Assembly: GCA_017625755.1 (NCBI GenBank)
Contig: JAGAKG010000063.1
Location: 1-64,000 of the forward strand
Direction of reading: 5' to 3'
Source: Clostridia bacterium
GTDB lineage: Bacteria; Bacillota; Clostridia; Oscillospirales; CAG-272
Length of the DNA: 64,000 nt
Both the position numbers and the translations under genes were made by a program. Positions 7,427 through 15,473 of this stretch are shown in pieces. The first letter of the stretch is position 1. Every line of letters starts with the position of its first letter. The notes under the pieces were generated by a model. That model ran no database searches. It saw only the letters and a list, made by a program, of their open reading frames with translations, and had not been told where the DNA came from.

Positions 7427-8344
7427 ATGAAAAAATTATTTGTACTGTTATTAGCGGTTGTAATGCTGTTTTCATTTTCCGCTTGTAATAATGATAATCA
7501 AAAAGAGAATAACAACGATAAACAATCTATTTCGGATTATATGGGAGAATGGAAAGCAAACTCCCTTAAATCTCGTTTTGATAATGAGATAACATATCAA
7601 GTTGCAACAATCACTTTGCAAGAGGACGGCACTTGTATCTATAAGGGTGAAAGCGCAAAATGGGAATATATTGCCGATCTAAATCAATTCATTTTTACGC
7701 TTGATAAAAACGGCGTAAGCGGTGTTTTGGAAATTGCAGACGAAAACGGAAAGACCGTCTTAAAGTATGATACAGAGATATACTACAGACCCGCTGATTT
7801 TGTTGCCAAAGACAAAGAATATGTTGATAATGGCGGCGTAAACACAGACGATACGCAGACAACACATACCAATTCCAAAGAAATTACTATAACGCTTGAT
7901 AATTGGAACGATTATTTTGATGTGATAGAGTACCCCTATTGGAAAGAGAATGCCTTTGGGGAAATTGATGATCTTGCTGTTTGGTGGGGTATCTCTCTTA
8001 AAGAAGAATACTATTCTCTCATTGACATAGAAAAAGAGCAAAGCGTTGCCTTTGAATTGTCGGGTAAGTATAACAATTACGGTATTCAAGTTGATACAAG
8101 CCAAAAGCAATATGCCTATACGGATTTGATATATGCGGACGGTGAAGAAAGCGTTAAGGAAACTACCACCTATGATTTTTTAGGTCAGTATAACTCCGAA
8201 ACAAAAGAATATAGTTTTCTGCGTGTATGGAGTTCCGGCATTGGTGAAGCAGAGAAAGACGGAGAAATGATCGAAGCGATATATCGTTATTATGATATTT
8301 CCGTTTTAAGAGCAGAGGGTAAAATATACTTGTTAGAGCAATAA
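7427..8344 (+). CDS. Lipoprotein of unknown function
   Basis: A 305-residue protein with a lipoprotein signal peptide (lipobox Phe-Ser-Ala-Cys, Cys20) and an Asn/Asp-rich linker. An N-terminal beta-rich region (about 38-120) resembles the lipocalin-like domains of Firmicutes lipoproteins, and a second beta-rich region follows a Thr/Asn linker (about 150-305). No enzyme motif is seen. It has its own promoter and starts at an ATG after GGAGCGG. It is the last cargo gene before the right end of the element. Confidence 0.7.
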   Translation: MKKLFVLLLAVVMLFSFSACNNDNQKENNNDKQSISDYMGEWKANSLKSRFDNEITYQVATITLQEDGTCIYKGESAKWEYIADLNQFIFTLDKNGVSGVLEIADENGKTVLKYDTEIYYRPADFVAKDKEYVDNGGVNTDDTQTTHTNSKEITITLDNWNDYFDVIEYPYWKENAFGEIDDLAVWWGISLKEEYYSLIDIEKEQSVAFELSGKYNNYGIQVDTSQKQYAYTDLIYADGEESVKETTTYDFLGQYNSETKEYSFLRVWSSGIGEAEKDGEMIEAIYRYYDISVLRAEGKIYLLEQ

Positions 8345-8779
8345 AAAATGATTACTCGGACAGAGTATGGAAACCTCGCAATTATCCCTCTCAAAAAGGG
8401 CAAAAAAACGCCGTTTTTTGATGTTGTTCGGATAGCAGGTTGAAAATATAAACTACCCCGTGAAACACACGAAAAACAGCTTTTTTATGGCGTACCAAAA
8501 TCGTACCAATATTTTTGAGAGCCAAATTTTTGTGAGATTTTAGGCGCAAAAAATGAGAATAAATAGACTAAATAGACCCATAAAAACCATTGATAAAATA
8601 ATCAATCTTGAGTGGGAATAATATCAACACCTCTCTCCCCATCATATCTTATAATACGGATATTATCCTTGCCGATTGCATAAAATTATCTATCCGATAA
8701 AAATTCCTTTGTTATAACCTTAAATTTCCTTAAATGGCATAATTTTTTTACAATTTGTTAAAAAAATTAATTATTATGC
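8345..8779. other. Right end of the mobile element
   Basis: AT-rich, with no convincing gene. It contains the tandem CGTACC motifs near 8492-8510 and the right copy of the 14-bp repeat at 8610-8623. The run around 8520-8620 looks like the standard terminus that normally follows an intact integrase in such elements, which supports loss of the int 3' end rather than simple displacement. Confidence 0.5.
8610..8623. repeat. Putative attachment site, right copy
   Basis: GAGTGGGAATAATA, identical to 2-15. Confidence 0.65.
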
Positions 8780-8808
8780 TTGACACGGCAAATTAAATGT
8801 GTTATAAT
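8780..8808 (+). promoter_or_regulatory. Promoter of the zinc-ribbon/TM2 operon
   Basis: TTGACA 8780-8785, 17-base spacer, TATAAT 8803-8808. A leader of about 130 bases follows, with the hairpin TTTTCTGC/GCAGAAAA at 8835-8858. Confidence 0.8.
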
Positions 8809-8942
8809 GTCGTAAACAATCATAGAGAAGTGTTTTTTCTGCCAAAAAACGCAGAAAATCCCTCCTGTTGGTTGTATCTTATGAAATTGCTTTCAATTTT
8901 AGAAAGTAAAATATATTAATCACTTCTTTGGAGGATGAAAAA

Positions 8943-9338
8943 ATGGAAGAAACCACCACCACGAATGTTGAAACAAAATTCTGTAAGGAATGTGGTCAGA
9001 AGATCGCTGCTAAGGCGGTTGTTTGCCCTCACTGCGGATGCCAGGTTGAAAACCTTGACAACTCTGCTGCAGGAGCTGCTCCTCAGATCGTTATCAACAA
9101 TAGCAACAGCAATGAGAACGCAAATGTCAATGCTACTCCTGCAGTAACAGGTAACGCAAAGAACAAGTGGGTTGCATTCTTGCTCTGCTTCCTGCTCGGC
9201 GCATTCGGCGCTCACAAATTCTATGAAGGAAAGATCGGAATGGGTATCATCTATCTCCTTACCGGAGGTCTCTGCGGTATCGGTGTTATAGTTGACCTTA
9301 TAATGATCCTTCTTAAGCCCAACCCCTACTACTGCTAA
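8943..9338 (+). CDS. Zinc-ribbon plus TM2-domain membrane protein
   Basis: A 131-residue protein. The start at 8943 lies 8 bases after GGAGG; a TTG further upstream is rejected. Residues about 13-33 form a zinc ribbon (CKECGQK...CPHCGC). An Asn/Ala-rich linker follows, then a TM2 domain with two membrane helices (residues about 75-125) including the [12 protein letters not shown] signature. TM2 proteins are widespread but functionally unclear. It shares a promoter with the membrane protein at 9395. Confidence 0.8.
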   Translation: MEETTTTNVETKFCKECGQKIAAKAVVCPHCGCQVENLDNSAAGAAPQIVINNSNSNENANVNATPAVTGNAKNKWVAFLLCFLLGAFGAHKFYEGKIGMGIIYLLTGGLCGIGVIVDLIMILLKPNPYYC

Positions 9339-9394
9339 TTGTGAGTCATTAAAGCCGAATTCAACCTAACAACCAACTCAGATAGGAGAACAAA

Positions 9395-9862
9395 ATGAAG
9401 GTAGAGTTTAATGGCAACGGTTTTTCTGCCAATATGGGTGGAAACAACTCCACTAGTAATAACGGTCACGCACAATCTGAACAGGTTGTACGCGAAATAT
9501 TGGAAAAAAAGCCGATCAAAAACTTTTTACCCTTGGTATTAGGCATAATAGCTCTGGTAATAGCACTCGTGTTGATTCCCTTTGGATTGATTGCTACTAC
9601 CGCTACCACTTCTGGAACGAGTACATTCTTGTTTGAGCTTTTTGATTTGAGTCAGGCAAGCTTCGTAATGGCGTACATATTCATGATATTAATTGTCGCG
9701 TTGATTTCTTGTACGCTTGGGATTATCGCTTGTGTCGTTTATGCCAAGAGTGATAAAAAGGGCGTAGCAATGGCAGGCTTGGCAGTGTCAATACTTTCTT
9801 TTGTCGTTGTCGCAATGGGAATAACATATAATATTATTGCGATCGTATTGAATATGCTTTAA
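9395..9862 (+). CDS. Small membrane protein, DUF4190-like
   Basis: A 155-residue protein: a polar, Asn/Gly-rich 40-residue N-terminus followed by three hydrophobic segments (about 43-68, 87-115 and 127-153). The last pair, with an intervening Lys-Lys-Gly loop, resembles DUF4190-type proteins. It starts behind GATAGGAG and ends before a strong terminator, so it is the second and last gene of the TM2 operon. Function unknown. Confidence 0.6.
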   Translation: MKVEFNGNGFSANMGGNNSTSNNGHAQSEQVVREILEKKPIKNFLPLVLGIIALVIALVLIPFGLIATTATTSGTSTFLFELFDLSQASFVMAYIFMILIVALISCTLGIIACVVYAKSDKKGVAMAGLAVSILSFVVVAMGITYNIIAIVLNML

Positions 9863-9880
9863 GCTTTCTAAAGCTATTAT

Positions 9881-9918
9881 AAACAAAAGCACCTCGTTTG
9901 TTGAGGTGCTTTTGTTTT
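9881..9918 (+). terminator. Intrinsic terminator
   Basis: Stem AAACAAAAGCACCTC/GAGGTGCTTTTGTTT with a seven-base loop and a T-rich 3' arm. Confidence 0.9.
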
Positions 9919-9946
9919 GAAACTTCTTGATATTCAGGAGAGAACT

Positions 9947-10774
9947 ATGTATTCACGCGTTTATGTGGAAATAACTAACATCTGCAATATGAATTGTTCG
10001 TTTTGTCACGGGCACTCGCGCGCGCCGAGAAGAATGACTAAAGAGGAATTTTCGCTTATACTCGACAAGCTCGCGGGTCATACGAATTATATATATTATC
10101 ACCTTATGGGCGAGCCGCTGACTCACCCCGAGCTGCCCTCTTTTCTGCAAATGGCAAAGGAAAGTGGGTTCAAATCCATAATAACGACAAACGGAACGCT
10201 CCTCGCAAAGCGTGGAGATGAGCTTATCCGCGCGGGGCTTCACAAGGTAAATCTGTCGCTGCACAGCTTTGAGAACGGCTCGGACGCCGACTTTGAAGCT
10301 TATATAAAAGGTACGGCGGATTTTGCAGACGCCGCGGCGCAGGCGGGCGTGATAGTCGTATTCAGGCTTTGGAACAAGGGATATGACTGCGGCAAAAACG
10401 CCAGAATAATTGAGCTTTTGCGCTCCCGACTTGGCGGCGACTGGGCAGAAAACGCAAGAGGCATCAGAATTCGCGACAGACTCTATCTCGAATGGGGCGA
10501 GCGCTTCGGGTGGCCCGACAGAGAGGCACCCGTTCAGGGCGACGAGGTCTTCTGCTACGGTATGCGCGACCATTTCGGCATACTTTGCGACGGCTCGATA
10601 GTCCCCTGCTGCCTTGACAGCGACGGAGTAATAACGCTTGGAAACATTTTCACCGACGATATAGAAGCAGTTCTCTGCTCCGACCGCGCAACGGCGATAA
10701 AGCAGGGCTTTGAGCGACGCCACGCCGCCGAGGAGCTATGTCGCAGATGCGCCTACGCGCAAAGGTTTGTGTGA
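9947..10774 (+). CDS. Radical SAM / SPASM-type protein
   Basis: A 275-residue protein. The start at 9947 follows CAGGAG; an earlier in-frame ATG lies in the terminator. The radical SAM 4Fe-4S site is C13-x3-C17-x2-C20, followed by the GEPLTHPEL SAM-binding segment near residues 48-56. A shortened SPASM-like C-terminus has Cys residues in the CYGMRDHFG, CDGSIVPCC and CRRC segments, enough for one auxiliary cluster. Such proteins modify peptides or act as anaerobic maturases. An OPT transporter and a PqqD-like protein lie just downstream, but in a separate transcription unit. The substrate is unknown. Confidence 0.85.
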   Translation: MYSRVYVEITNICNMNCSFCHGHSRAPRRMTKEEFSLILDKLAGHTNYIYYHLMGEPLTHPELPSFLQMAKESGFKSIITTNGTLLAKRGDELIRAGLHKVNLSLHSFENGSDADFEAYIKGTADFADAAAQAGVIVVFRLWNKGYDCGKNARIIELLRSRLGGDWAENARGIRIRDRLYLEWGERFGWPDREAPVQGDEVFCYGMRDHFGILCDGSIVPCCLDSDGVITLGNIFTDDIEAVLCSDRATAIKQGFERRHAAEELCRRCAYAQRFV

Positions 10775-10811
10775 CTCCAACCTATAACAAAGTTCATAAA
10801 TTTAAAAGAAT

Positions 10812-10869
10812 GGGCTGATTCCTTCAGGCAGAACAAAAACTCAAGTTCTGAAGTTTAATGAATCAGTCC
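10812..10869 (+). terminator. Repeated hairpin, copy 1 (GGGCTGATTC family)
   Basis: Outer arms GGGCTGATTC and GAATCAGTCC (one G-U pair) enclose an inner CAGAAC/GTTCTG stem. The same outer motif recurs at 13291 and 23522. It probably terminates the radical SAM gene. Confidence 0.6.
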
Positions 10870-10897
10870 TTTGCCTTATATTACTTGCCAAAAGCTC

Positions 10898-10926
10898 TTG
10901 AATTTTTTTGCTATATATGATATAAT
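10898..10926 (+). promoter_or_regulatory. Promoter of the OPT-PqqD operon
   Basis: TTGAAT 10898-10903, 17 bases, TATAAT 10921-10926. The leader to 11010 can form a 7-bp hairpin (GCGGTAC/GTATCGC) and a CTGCC/GGCGG hairpin just before the ribosome site. No known riboswitch was recognised. Confidence 0.7.
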
Positions 10927-11009
10927 GAATAGAATTATAAAATCTGACGCGGTACGGGCGTATCGCGCGAGCTCAAAAAACTGCCTTTTGGCGGACAAGG
11001 AGAAAAACA

Positions 11010-12935
11010 ATGGACAACAAAAACACCGAATTCAAGCCGTATATTCCCGCGGGAAAGATTACCCCAGAATTTACGATAACCTCGATAATTATGGGCATTC
11101 TCCTCGCGATAATATTCGGCGCGGCAAACGCTTATCTCGGTCTGAGAGTAGGTATGACTGTATCGGCTTCAATTCCAGCCGCAGTTATCGCAATGGGAGT
11201 TATTCGGGTTATAATGAGAAAGAACTCGATACTTGAAAGCAATATAGTACAAACGATTGGCTCTGCGGGCGAGTCGCTTGCGGCAGGCGCTATATTCACT
11301 CTCCCCACCCTCTTTCTCTGGGCATCCGAGGGACTTATGGATAAGCCCAATCTGCTTGAGATAACGCTTATCGCCCTGCTCGGTGGTCTGCTCGGCGTAT
11401 TCTTTATGGTACCTCTCCGCAACGCGCTTATAGTCAAGGAGCACGGCGTACTTCCCTATCCCGAGGGCACGGCTTGCGCCGAGGTTCTTCTTGCGGGCGA
11501 GAAGGGCGGTGCCAACGCTTCTACGGTTTTCGCGGGTATGGGCTTTGCGGCAGCATTCAAGTTCATAATCGACGGAATCAAGGCAGTCCCCGGTGAGGTA
11601 TCTCTCAAAATCAAGGGATTTTCTGGCGAGATCGGTACACAGATCTACCCCGCTGTAATGAGCGTGGGTTACATCTGCGGACCGCGTATCTCCTCATATA
11701 TGTTCGCGGGCGGCGTACTTAGCTGGCTCGTACTTATTCCGCTTATAGTTCTTTTCGGCGGAAGTATCGTTATGTACCCCGAAGCGACAAAAACTATCGG
11801 CGAGCTGTTCGAGGCAGGCGGAGCGAGCGCGATCTGGAGCTCGTATATCCGTTACATAGGCGCGGGCGCTCTTGCGGCGGGCGGAATTATCAGCCTTATC
11901 AAGTCGCTCCCCCTTATTATCCGCACTTTCGGCGGCGCTCTTAAGGGTATGGCTTCCTCGACCACTATCGCACCCGAGAGAACCTCTAAGGACCTCAATA
12001 TGAAGTTCGTTATCGTTGCCATTGCAACGCTCACACTTGCCGTGTGGCTCGTTCCCGCGGTTCCCGTATCATTCCTCGGAGCTATTATCGTAGTCGTTTT
12101 CGGATTCTTCTTCGCAACCGTTTCCTCGCGAATGGTCGGACTCGTCGGAAGCAGCAACAACCCCGTGTCGGGAATGGCAATCGCAACACTTCTTATCGCA
12201 ACTCTTATTCTGAAATTCACAGGCTCCGACGGTGCCGCAGGAATGAAGGCGGCTATCGCTATCGGCTCGATAATCTGTATCGTAGCGGCGATATCGGGAG
12301 ATACCTCTCAGGACCTCAAAACGGGTTATCTCCTCGGAGCGACACCCAAAAAGCAGCAGATTGGCGAGATAATTGGCGTTTGCGCGGCGGCGCTCGCTAT
12401 CGGCGGAACGCTTTACCTGCTTGACAGCGCGTGGGGCTTTGGCTCTCAGGAGCTTGCCGCTCCTCAGGCAACCCTTATGAAGATGATAGTTGAGGGCGTT
12501 ATGAACGCCGAGCTTCCCTGGAATCTCGTATTCATTGGAGCGGCTATCGCCGTCGTCGTTGAGATTATCGGCATACCCGTTCTCCCCTTCGCCATAGGAA
12601 TCTATCTCCCCGTTCACCTCAATGCTTGTATTATGGTAGGCGGTCTTGTCCGTCTTGTATTCGACAAGATGAAGTGTTCCGAGGATAAGAGGAAAAAGGC
12701 AACCGAGAACGGAATACTTTTCTGCTCGGGAATGATTGCGGGCGAGGGACTCGTTGGTATTCTCCTTGCAATCTTTGCGATATTCGGGCTCGACAAGTTC
12801 ATTGACCTCTCAGGCAAGCTTGGTCTGCCCCCCGTAGTCTCCTCGATAGGAAGCATCATAGTCTTTGGACTTATAATCCTCAGTCTCCTGAAATTCTCTA
12901 TCTGGAAAAAGAATAAAAAGGACGATATCAAATGA
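11010..12935 (+). CDS. OPT-family oligopeptide/metal-chelate transporter
   Basis: A 641-residue, strongly hydrophobic protein with about 15 membrane segments. It has the OPT family hallmarks: the opening FTITSIIMGILLAIIFGAANAYLGL segment, a KEHGVLPYPEGTACAEVL loop near residue 142, and the later NPVSGM and SGDTSQDLK motifs. OPT proteins take up peptides or metal chelates with protons. It starts at an ATG after AAGGAG and overlaps the PqqD-like gene by 4 bases (ATGA), so the two are translationally coupled. Confidence 0.9.
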   Translation: MDNKNTEFKPYIPAGKITPEFTITSIIMGILLAIIFGAANAYLGLRVGMTVSASIPAAVIAMGVIRVIMRKNSILESNIVQTIGSAGESLAAGAIFTLPTLFLWASEGLMDKPNLLEITLIALLGGLLGVFFMVPLRNALIVKEHGVLPYPEGTACAEVLLAGEKGGANASTVFAGMGFAAAFKFIIDGIKAVPGEVSLKIKGFSGEIGTQIYPAVMSVGYICGPRISSYMFAGGVLSWLVLIPLIVLFGGSIVMYPEATKTIGELFEAGGASAIWSSYIRYIGAGALAAGGIISLIKSLPLIIRTFGGALKGMASSTTIAPERTSKDLNMKFVIVAIATLTLAVWLVPAVPVSFLGAIIVVVFGFFFATVSSRMVGLVGSSNNPVSGMAIATLLIATLILKFTGSDGAAGMKAAIAIGSIICIVAAISGDTSQDLKTGYLLGATPKKQQIGEIIGVCAAALAIGGTLYLLDSAWGFGSQELAAPQATLMKMIVEGVMNAELPWNLVFIGAAIAVVVEIIGIPVLPFAIGIYLPVHLNACIMVGGLVRLVFDKMKCSEDKRKKATENGILFCSGMIAGEGLVGILLAIFAIFGLDKFIDLSGKLGLPPVVSSIGSIIVFGLIILSLLKFSIWKKNKKDDIK

Positions 12936-13279
12936 AAAAGAAGGTAGCCGAAAATTATCTTGAAAAAACTCCATTTCGCGCGGAGCATATAAAATGGTCG
13001 GCGGACGAGGACGGCAAGGTAACGCTTGATATTGAAAACAAAGGATTTTTTAACCGAATTGCGCAAAAGCTCTTGGGAAAGCCCCGCGTATCTCACATAC
13101 ATCTCGATGCCATCGGAAGCTTCGTTTGGCCTCTGATTGACGGCGAGCAGACTATTATGGATATCGGCGAGATAGTCGAGCGAGAGCTTGGCGAGCGAGC
13201 GCACCCCACATATGAGCGTCTCGCGAAATTCTTTCAGATTCTTGACAGCTACGGATTTGTTAAGTGGAAGGATAATTGA
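12932..13279 (+). CDS. PqqD-like protein
   Basis: A 115-residue protein. The C-terminal two thirds match PqqD-type winged-helix domains (ISH-x-LDAIGSFVWPLIDGEQT followed by DIGEIVERELGE). PqqD domains bind leader peptides in RiPP pathways (RRE fold), but stand-alone copies also sit beside OPT transporters without an obvious precursor. It overlaps the OPT stop by 4 bases and is followed by a strong terminator. The role may be regulatory or chaperone-like. Confidence 0.75.
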   Translation: MKKKVAENYLEKTPFRAEHIKWSADEDGKVTLDIENKGFFNRIAQKLLGKPRVSHIHLDAIGSFVWPLIDGEQTIMDIGEIVERELGERAHPTYERLAKFFQILDSYGFVKWKDN

Positions 13280-13283
13280 ATAC

Positions 13284-13314
13284 AAAAAAGGGGCTGATTC
13301 CTTCAGCCCCTTTT
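13284..13314. terminator. Bidirectional terminator (GGGCTGATTC family, short form)
   Basis: AAAAGGGGCTGA pairs with TCAGCCCCTTTT across a five-base loop. It serves the OPT-PqqD unit and, from the other side, the Sel1-repeat gene. Confidence 0.9.
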
Positions 13315-13325
13315 AACACCTTATT

Positions 13326-15338
13326 TTATAATTTAAGCAATGCTCGCTTGGCACTTTCGTCTCCCCCGGCTGCCGCTTTCTGCCACCATTCGACTGCCTT
13401 GGCATGGCTCTTAGGCACCCCGCGACCTTCGTCATAAAGTACGCCGAGATTATATTGAGCTTCCGGATTTCCCTGCTCCGCCGCTTTTCTATACCACTGG
13501 GCAGCTTTGGCAGAATCCTGCGGTACGCCGTGACCTTTCGAATAACACCAACCAAGCCTTGCTTGACCGCCCGCATCTCCTTGCTCCGCTGCCTTTCGAG
13601 ACCATTCTACCGCCTTGGCGTAATTCTGAGGCACACCGTAGCCGTTGTAATAACAATTGCCGATGTTACATTGCGCCGTCGAGCTTCCCTGATTTGCCGC
13701 CTTTAGATACCATTCATACGCCTTGGAATAATCCTGCGGTACGCCCAGACCGTTATAATAACAGTAAGCAAGCTCACATTGCGCATCTACATACCCCTGC
13801 TCTGCCGCCTTTTGATACCACTCTACTACCTTGGCATAATTTTTCGGTACACCGTGACCGTTTTCATAGCACCCAGCAAGTCTAAATTGCGCTCTCGCGT
13901 ATCCCTGTCCTGCTGCCTTTTGATACCATTCTACTGCCTTGGCATAATTTCTCGGCACACCGCGACCGTTTTCATAGCACCAAGCAAGGCAACATTGTCC
14001 TTCCTCGTTTCCCTGCTCAGCCGACTTTTGATACCACTCTGTGGCTTTGGCATAATCCTTTGGTACGCCCTGACCAAACTCATAACACACGCCAAGTTTA
14101 CATTGCGCTCTCGCGTGTCCCTGCGCAGCTGCCTTTTGATACCATTCTACGGCTTTGGCGTAATCCTTGGACACACCGCGACCGTTATAATAACATTTTG
14201 CAAGACTGTATTGAGCCTCGTCAAACCCCTTCTCTGCGGATTTTCGATACAGCTCCACCGCTTTGGCGTAGTTTTGCGGTACACCGTGACCGTATTCGTA
14301 GAACTGACCAAGGTCATATTGTGCAACCGCATTACCCTGCTCTGCCGACTTTTGACACCACTCTACCGCTTTGCCGTAATCCTGTGGCACGCCGTGACCG
14401 TTATAATAAAACCAACCAAGATTAGATTGCGCTCTCGCATCTCCCTGAGCCGCCAGCTTTTTATATATCTCTGCCGCCTTGGCGTAATCTCGCGGTATAC
14501 CGCGGCCGTTGTAATAACATGCGCCAAGATTATATTGAGCCTCTGTATTTCCCTGAGCCGCCGCCTTTTGATACCACTCTGCGGCTTTGGCATAATTCTG
14601 AGGTAGAACACGACCGTTGTCATAACATCTGCCAAGATTATACTGGGCTACCGCATTTCCTTGCTCTGCCGACCTCTGATACAGCTCTGCGGCTTTGGCA
14701 TAGTTTTGCGGTACTCCGTAACCGTTTTCATAATACCATGCGAGATTACATTGCGCTCTTGCGTTTCCCTGAGCCGCCGACTTTTCCCACCACTGGGCGG
14801 CTTTGGCGTTATTTTTAGGAACGCCAAAGCCCTTTGAATAACACTCGCCAAGAATATATTGCGCCTCTGAATTTCCCTGTTCCGCCGATTTTTGATACCA
14901 CTCTGCCGCCTTGGCGTGATTTTGCGATACGCCGCACCCATTTGAATAACATCTTCCAAGATTATATTGCGCTATCGCATTTCCACTCTCCGCCGCCTTT
15001 TGCCACCACTGAGCAGCTTTGGCGTAATCTTGAGAAACGCCACGACCGTTGCAATAACAGTATCCAAGACTATTTTGCGAGCCCGAATTACCCTGCTCTG
15101 CCGCCTTTTGATACCATTCTACTGCTTTAGCGTAATTTTGCGGTACGCCGATACCGTTTTCGTAACATGCCCCAAGCATACCCTGCGCTTTCGCATTTCC
15201 CCCCTCTGCCAGACTTAAAAATATTTCAACGGCTTTGGGGTAGTTCTTTTGTTTATAATATTTAATTCCATCTTCAATAAGCTCGTCAGCCGTTTTATTT
15301 GTACCATTCGAAGAGTAAGAAGATGAACGATTTTCCAT
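13326..15338 (-). CDS. Sel1-like repeat protein with 17 repeats
   Basis: The start at 15338 follows AAGGAGAAAC; a longer frame from 15374 runs into the promoter. The 670-residue protein has a Ser/Asn-rich N-terminus, one capping helix pair, 17 full 36-residue Sel1 repeats (pattern AEQGNAxAQYNLGxCYxNGxGVPQxYAKAxEW) and a short C-terminal cap. There is no signal peptide or membrane segment, so it is probably cytoplasmic. Sel1 repeats form alpha-solenoids that scaffold protein complexes. The repeats are similar enough at DNA level that copy number may vary. It is monocistronic. Confidence 0.9.
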   Translation of the reverse strand: MENRSSSYSSNGTNKTADELIEDGIKYYKQKNYPKAVEIFLSLAEGGNAKAQGMLGACYENGIGVPQNYAKAVEWYQKAAEQGNSGSQNSLGYCYCNGRGVSQDYAKAAQWWQKAAESGNAIAQYNLGRCYSNGCGVSQNHAKAAEWYQKSAEQGNSEAQYILGECYSKGFGVPKNNAKAAQWWEKSAAQGNARAQCNLAWYYENGYGVPQNYAKAAELYQRSAEQGNAVAQYNLGRCYDNGRVLPQNYAKAAEWYQKAAAQGNTEAQYNLGACYYNGRGIPRDYAKAAEIYKKLAAQGDARAQSNLGWFYYNGHGVPQDYGKAVEWCQKSAEQGNAVAQYDLGQFYEYGHGVPQNYAKAVELYRKSAEKGFDEAQYSLAKCYYNGRGVSKDYAKAVEWYQKAAAQGHARAQCKLGVCYEFGQGVPKDYAKATEWYQKSAEQGNEEGQCCLAWCYENGRGVPRNYAKAVEWYQKAAGQGYARAQFRLAGCYENGHGVPKNYAKVVEWYQKAAEQGYVDAQCELAYCYYNGLGVPQDYSKAYEWYLKAANQGSSTAQCNIGNCYYNGYGVPQNYAKAVEWSRKAAEQGDAGGQARLGWCYSKGHGVPQDSAKAAQWYRKAAEQGNPEAQYNLGVLYDEGRGVPKSHAKAVEWWQKAAAGGDESAKRALLKL

Positions 15339-15376
15339 AATTTGTTTCTCCTTAAAAGAATAAGATTCCCACACTC

Positions 15377-15405
15377 ATTTTACCATATAATTAATCTTCT
15401 GTCAA
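15377..15405 (-). promoter_or_regulatory. Promoter of the Sel1-repeat gene
   Basis: On the minus strand, TTGACA (complement 15400-15405), 17 bases, TAAAAT (complement 15377-15382). Confidence 0.8.
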
Positions 15406-15432
15406 CCAAAACACGCACCGCTCCCAAAAAGC

Positions 15433-15468
15433 AAAGCATATCCTTCGGTCACCCGACGGATATGCTTT
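15433..15468 (-). terminator. Terminator of the P-type ATPase gene
   Basis: AAAGCATATCC/GGATATGCTTT, an 11-bp stem. GCTTTTT follows on the minus strand. Confidence 0.8.
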
Positions 15469-15473
15469 TACTT

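Larger units (their letters stand above)
1..8623. mobile_element. Nested integrated mobile element
   Basis: A 14-bp direct repeat (GAGTGGGAATAATA) lies at 2-15 and 8610-8623. Next to it are tandem GATACC motifs on the left (76-105) and tandem CGTACC motifs on the right (about 8492-8510), as expected for integrase arm sites. The outer genes are DUF6076, a leader peptide, an excisionase and a tyrosine integrase. The integrase reading frame ends at 2941 without its catalytic C-terminus, and an AT-rich cargo segment follows to about 8345-8480. The right-hand terminal sequence is retained. I infer a small DUF6076/xis/int element that received a second, serine-recombinase-bearing segment inside or next to int, losing the int 3' end. 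The boundaries of the inner segment are approximate. Confidence 0.7.

Noticed and set aside
8928-8942. TTG start five codons upstream for the TM2 protein
   Set aside because: The TTG overlaps the GGAGG ribosome site that serves the ATG at 8943.
9953-10723. 256-residue minus-strand frame
   Set aside because: Antisense to the radical SAM gene, whose CxxxCxxC motif and start context are clear.
10932-11009. preQ1-type riboswitch in the OPT leader
   Set aside because: A short hairpin followed by AAAAAACT is suggestive, but the loop and tail do not fit the preQ1-I consensus and the downstream gene is not a queuosine gene.
13779-14606. 275-residue plus-strand frame
   Set aside because: Shadow of the Sel1-repeat gene; its apparent 36-residue periodicity comes from the opposite strand.
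13326-15338. CRISPR-like periodicity of about 108 bp
   Set aside because: The repeats are in-frame 36-codon Sel1 units with coding substitutions, not identical repeats with unique spacers. No CRISPR array was seen in the window.
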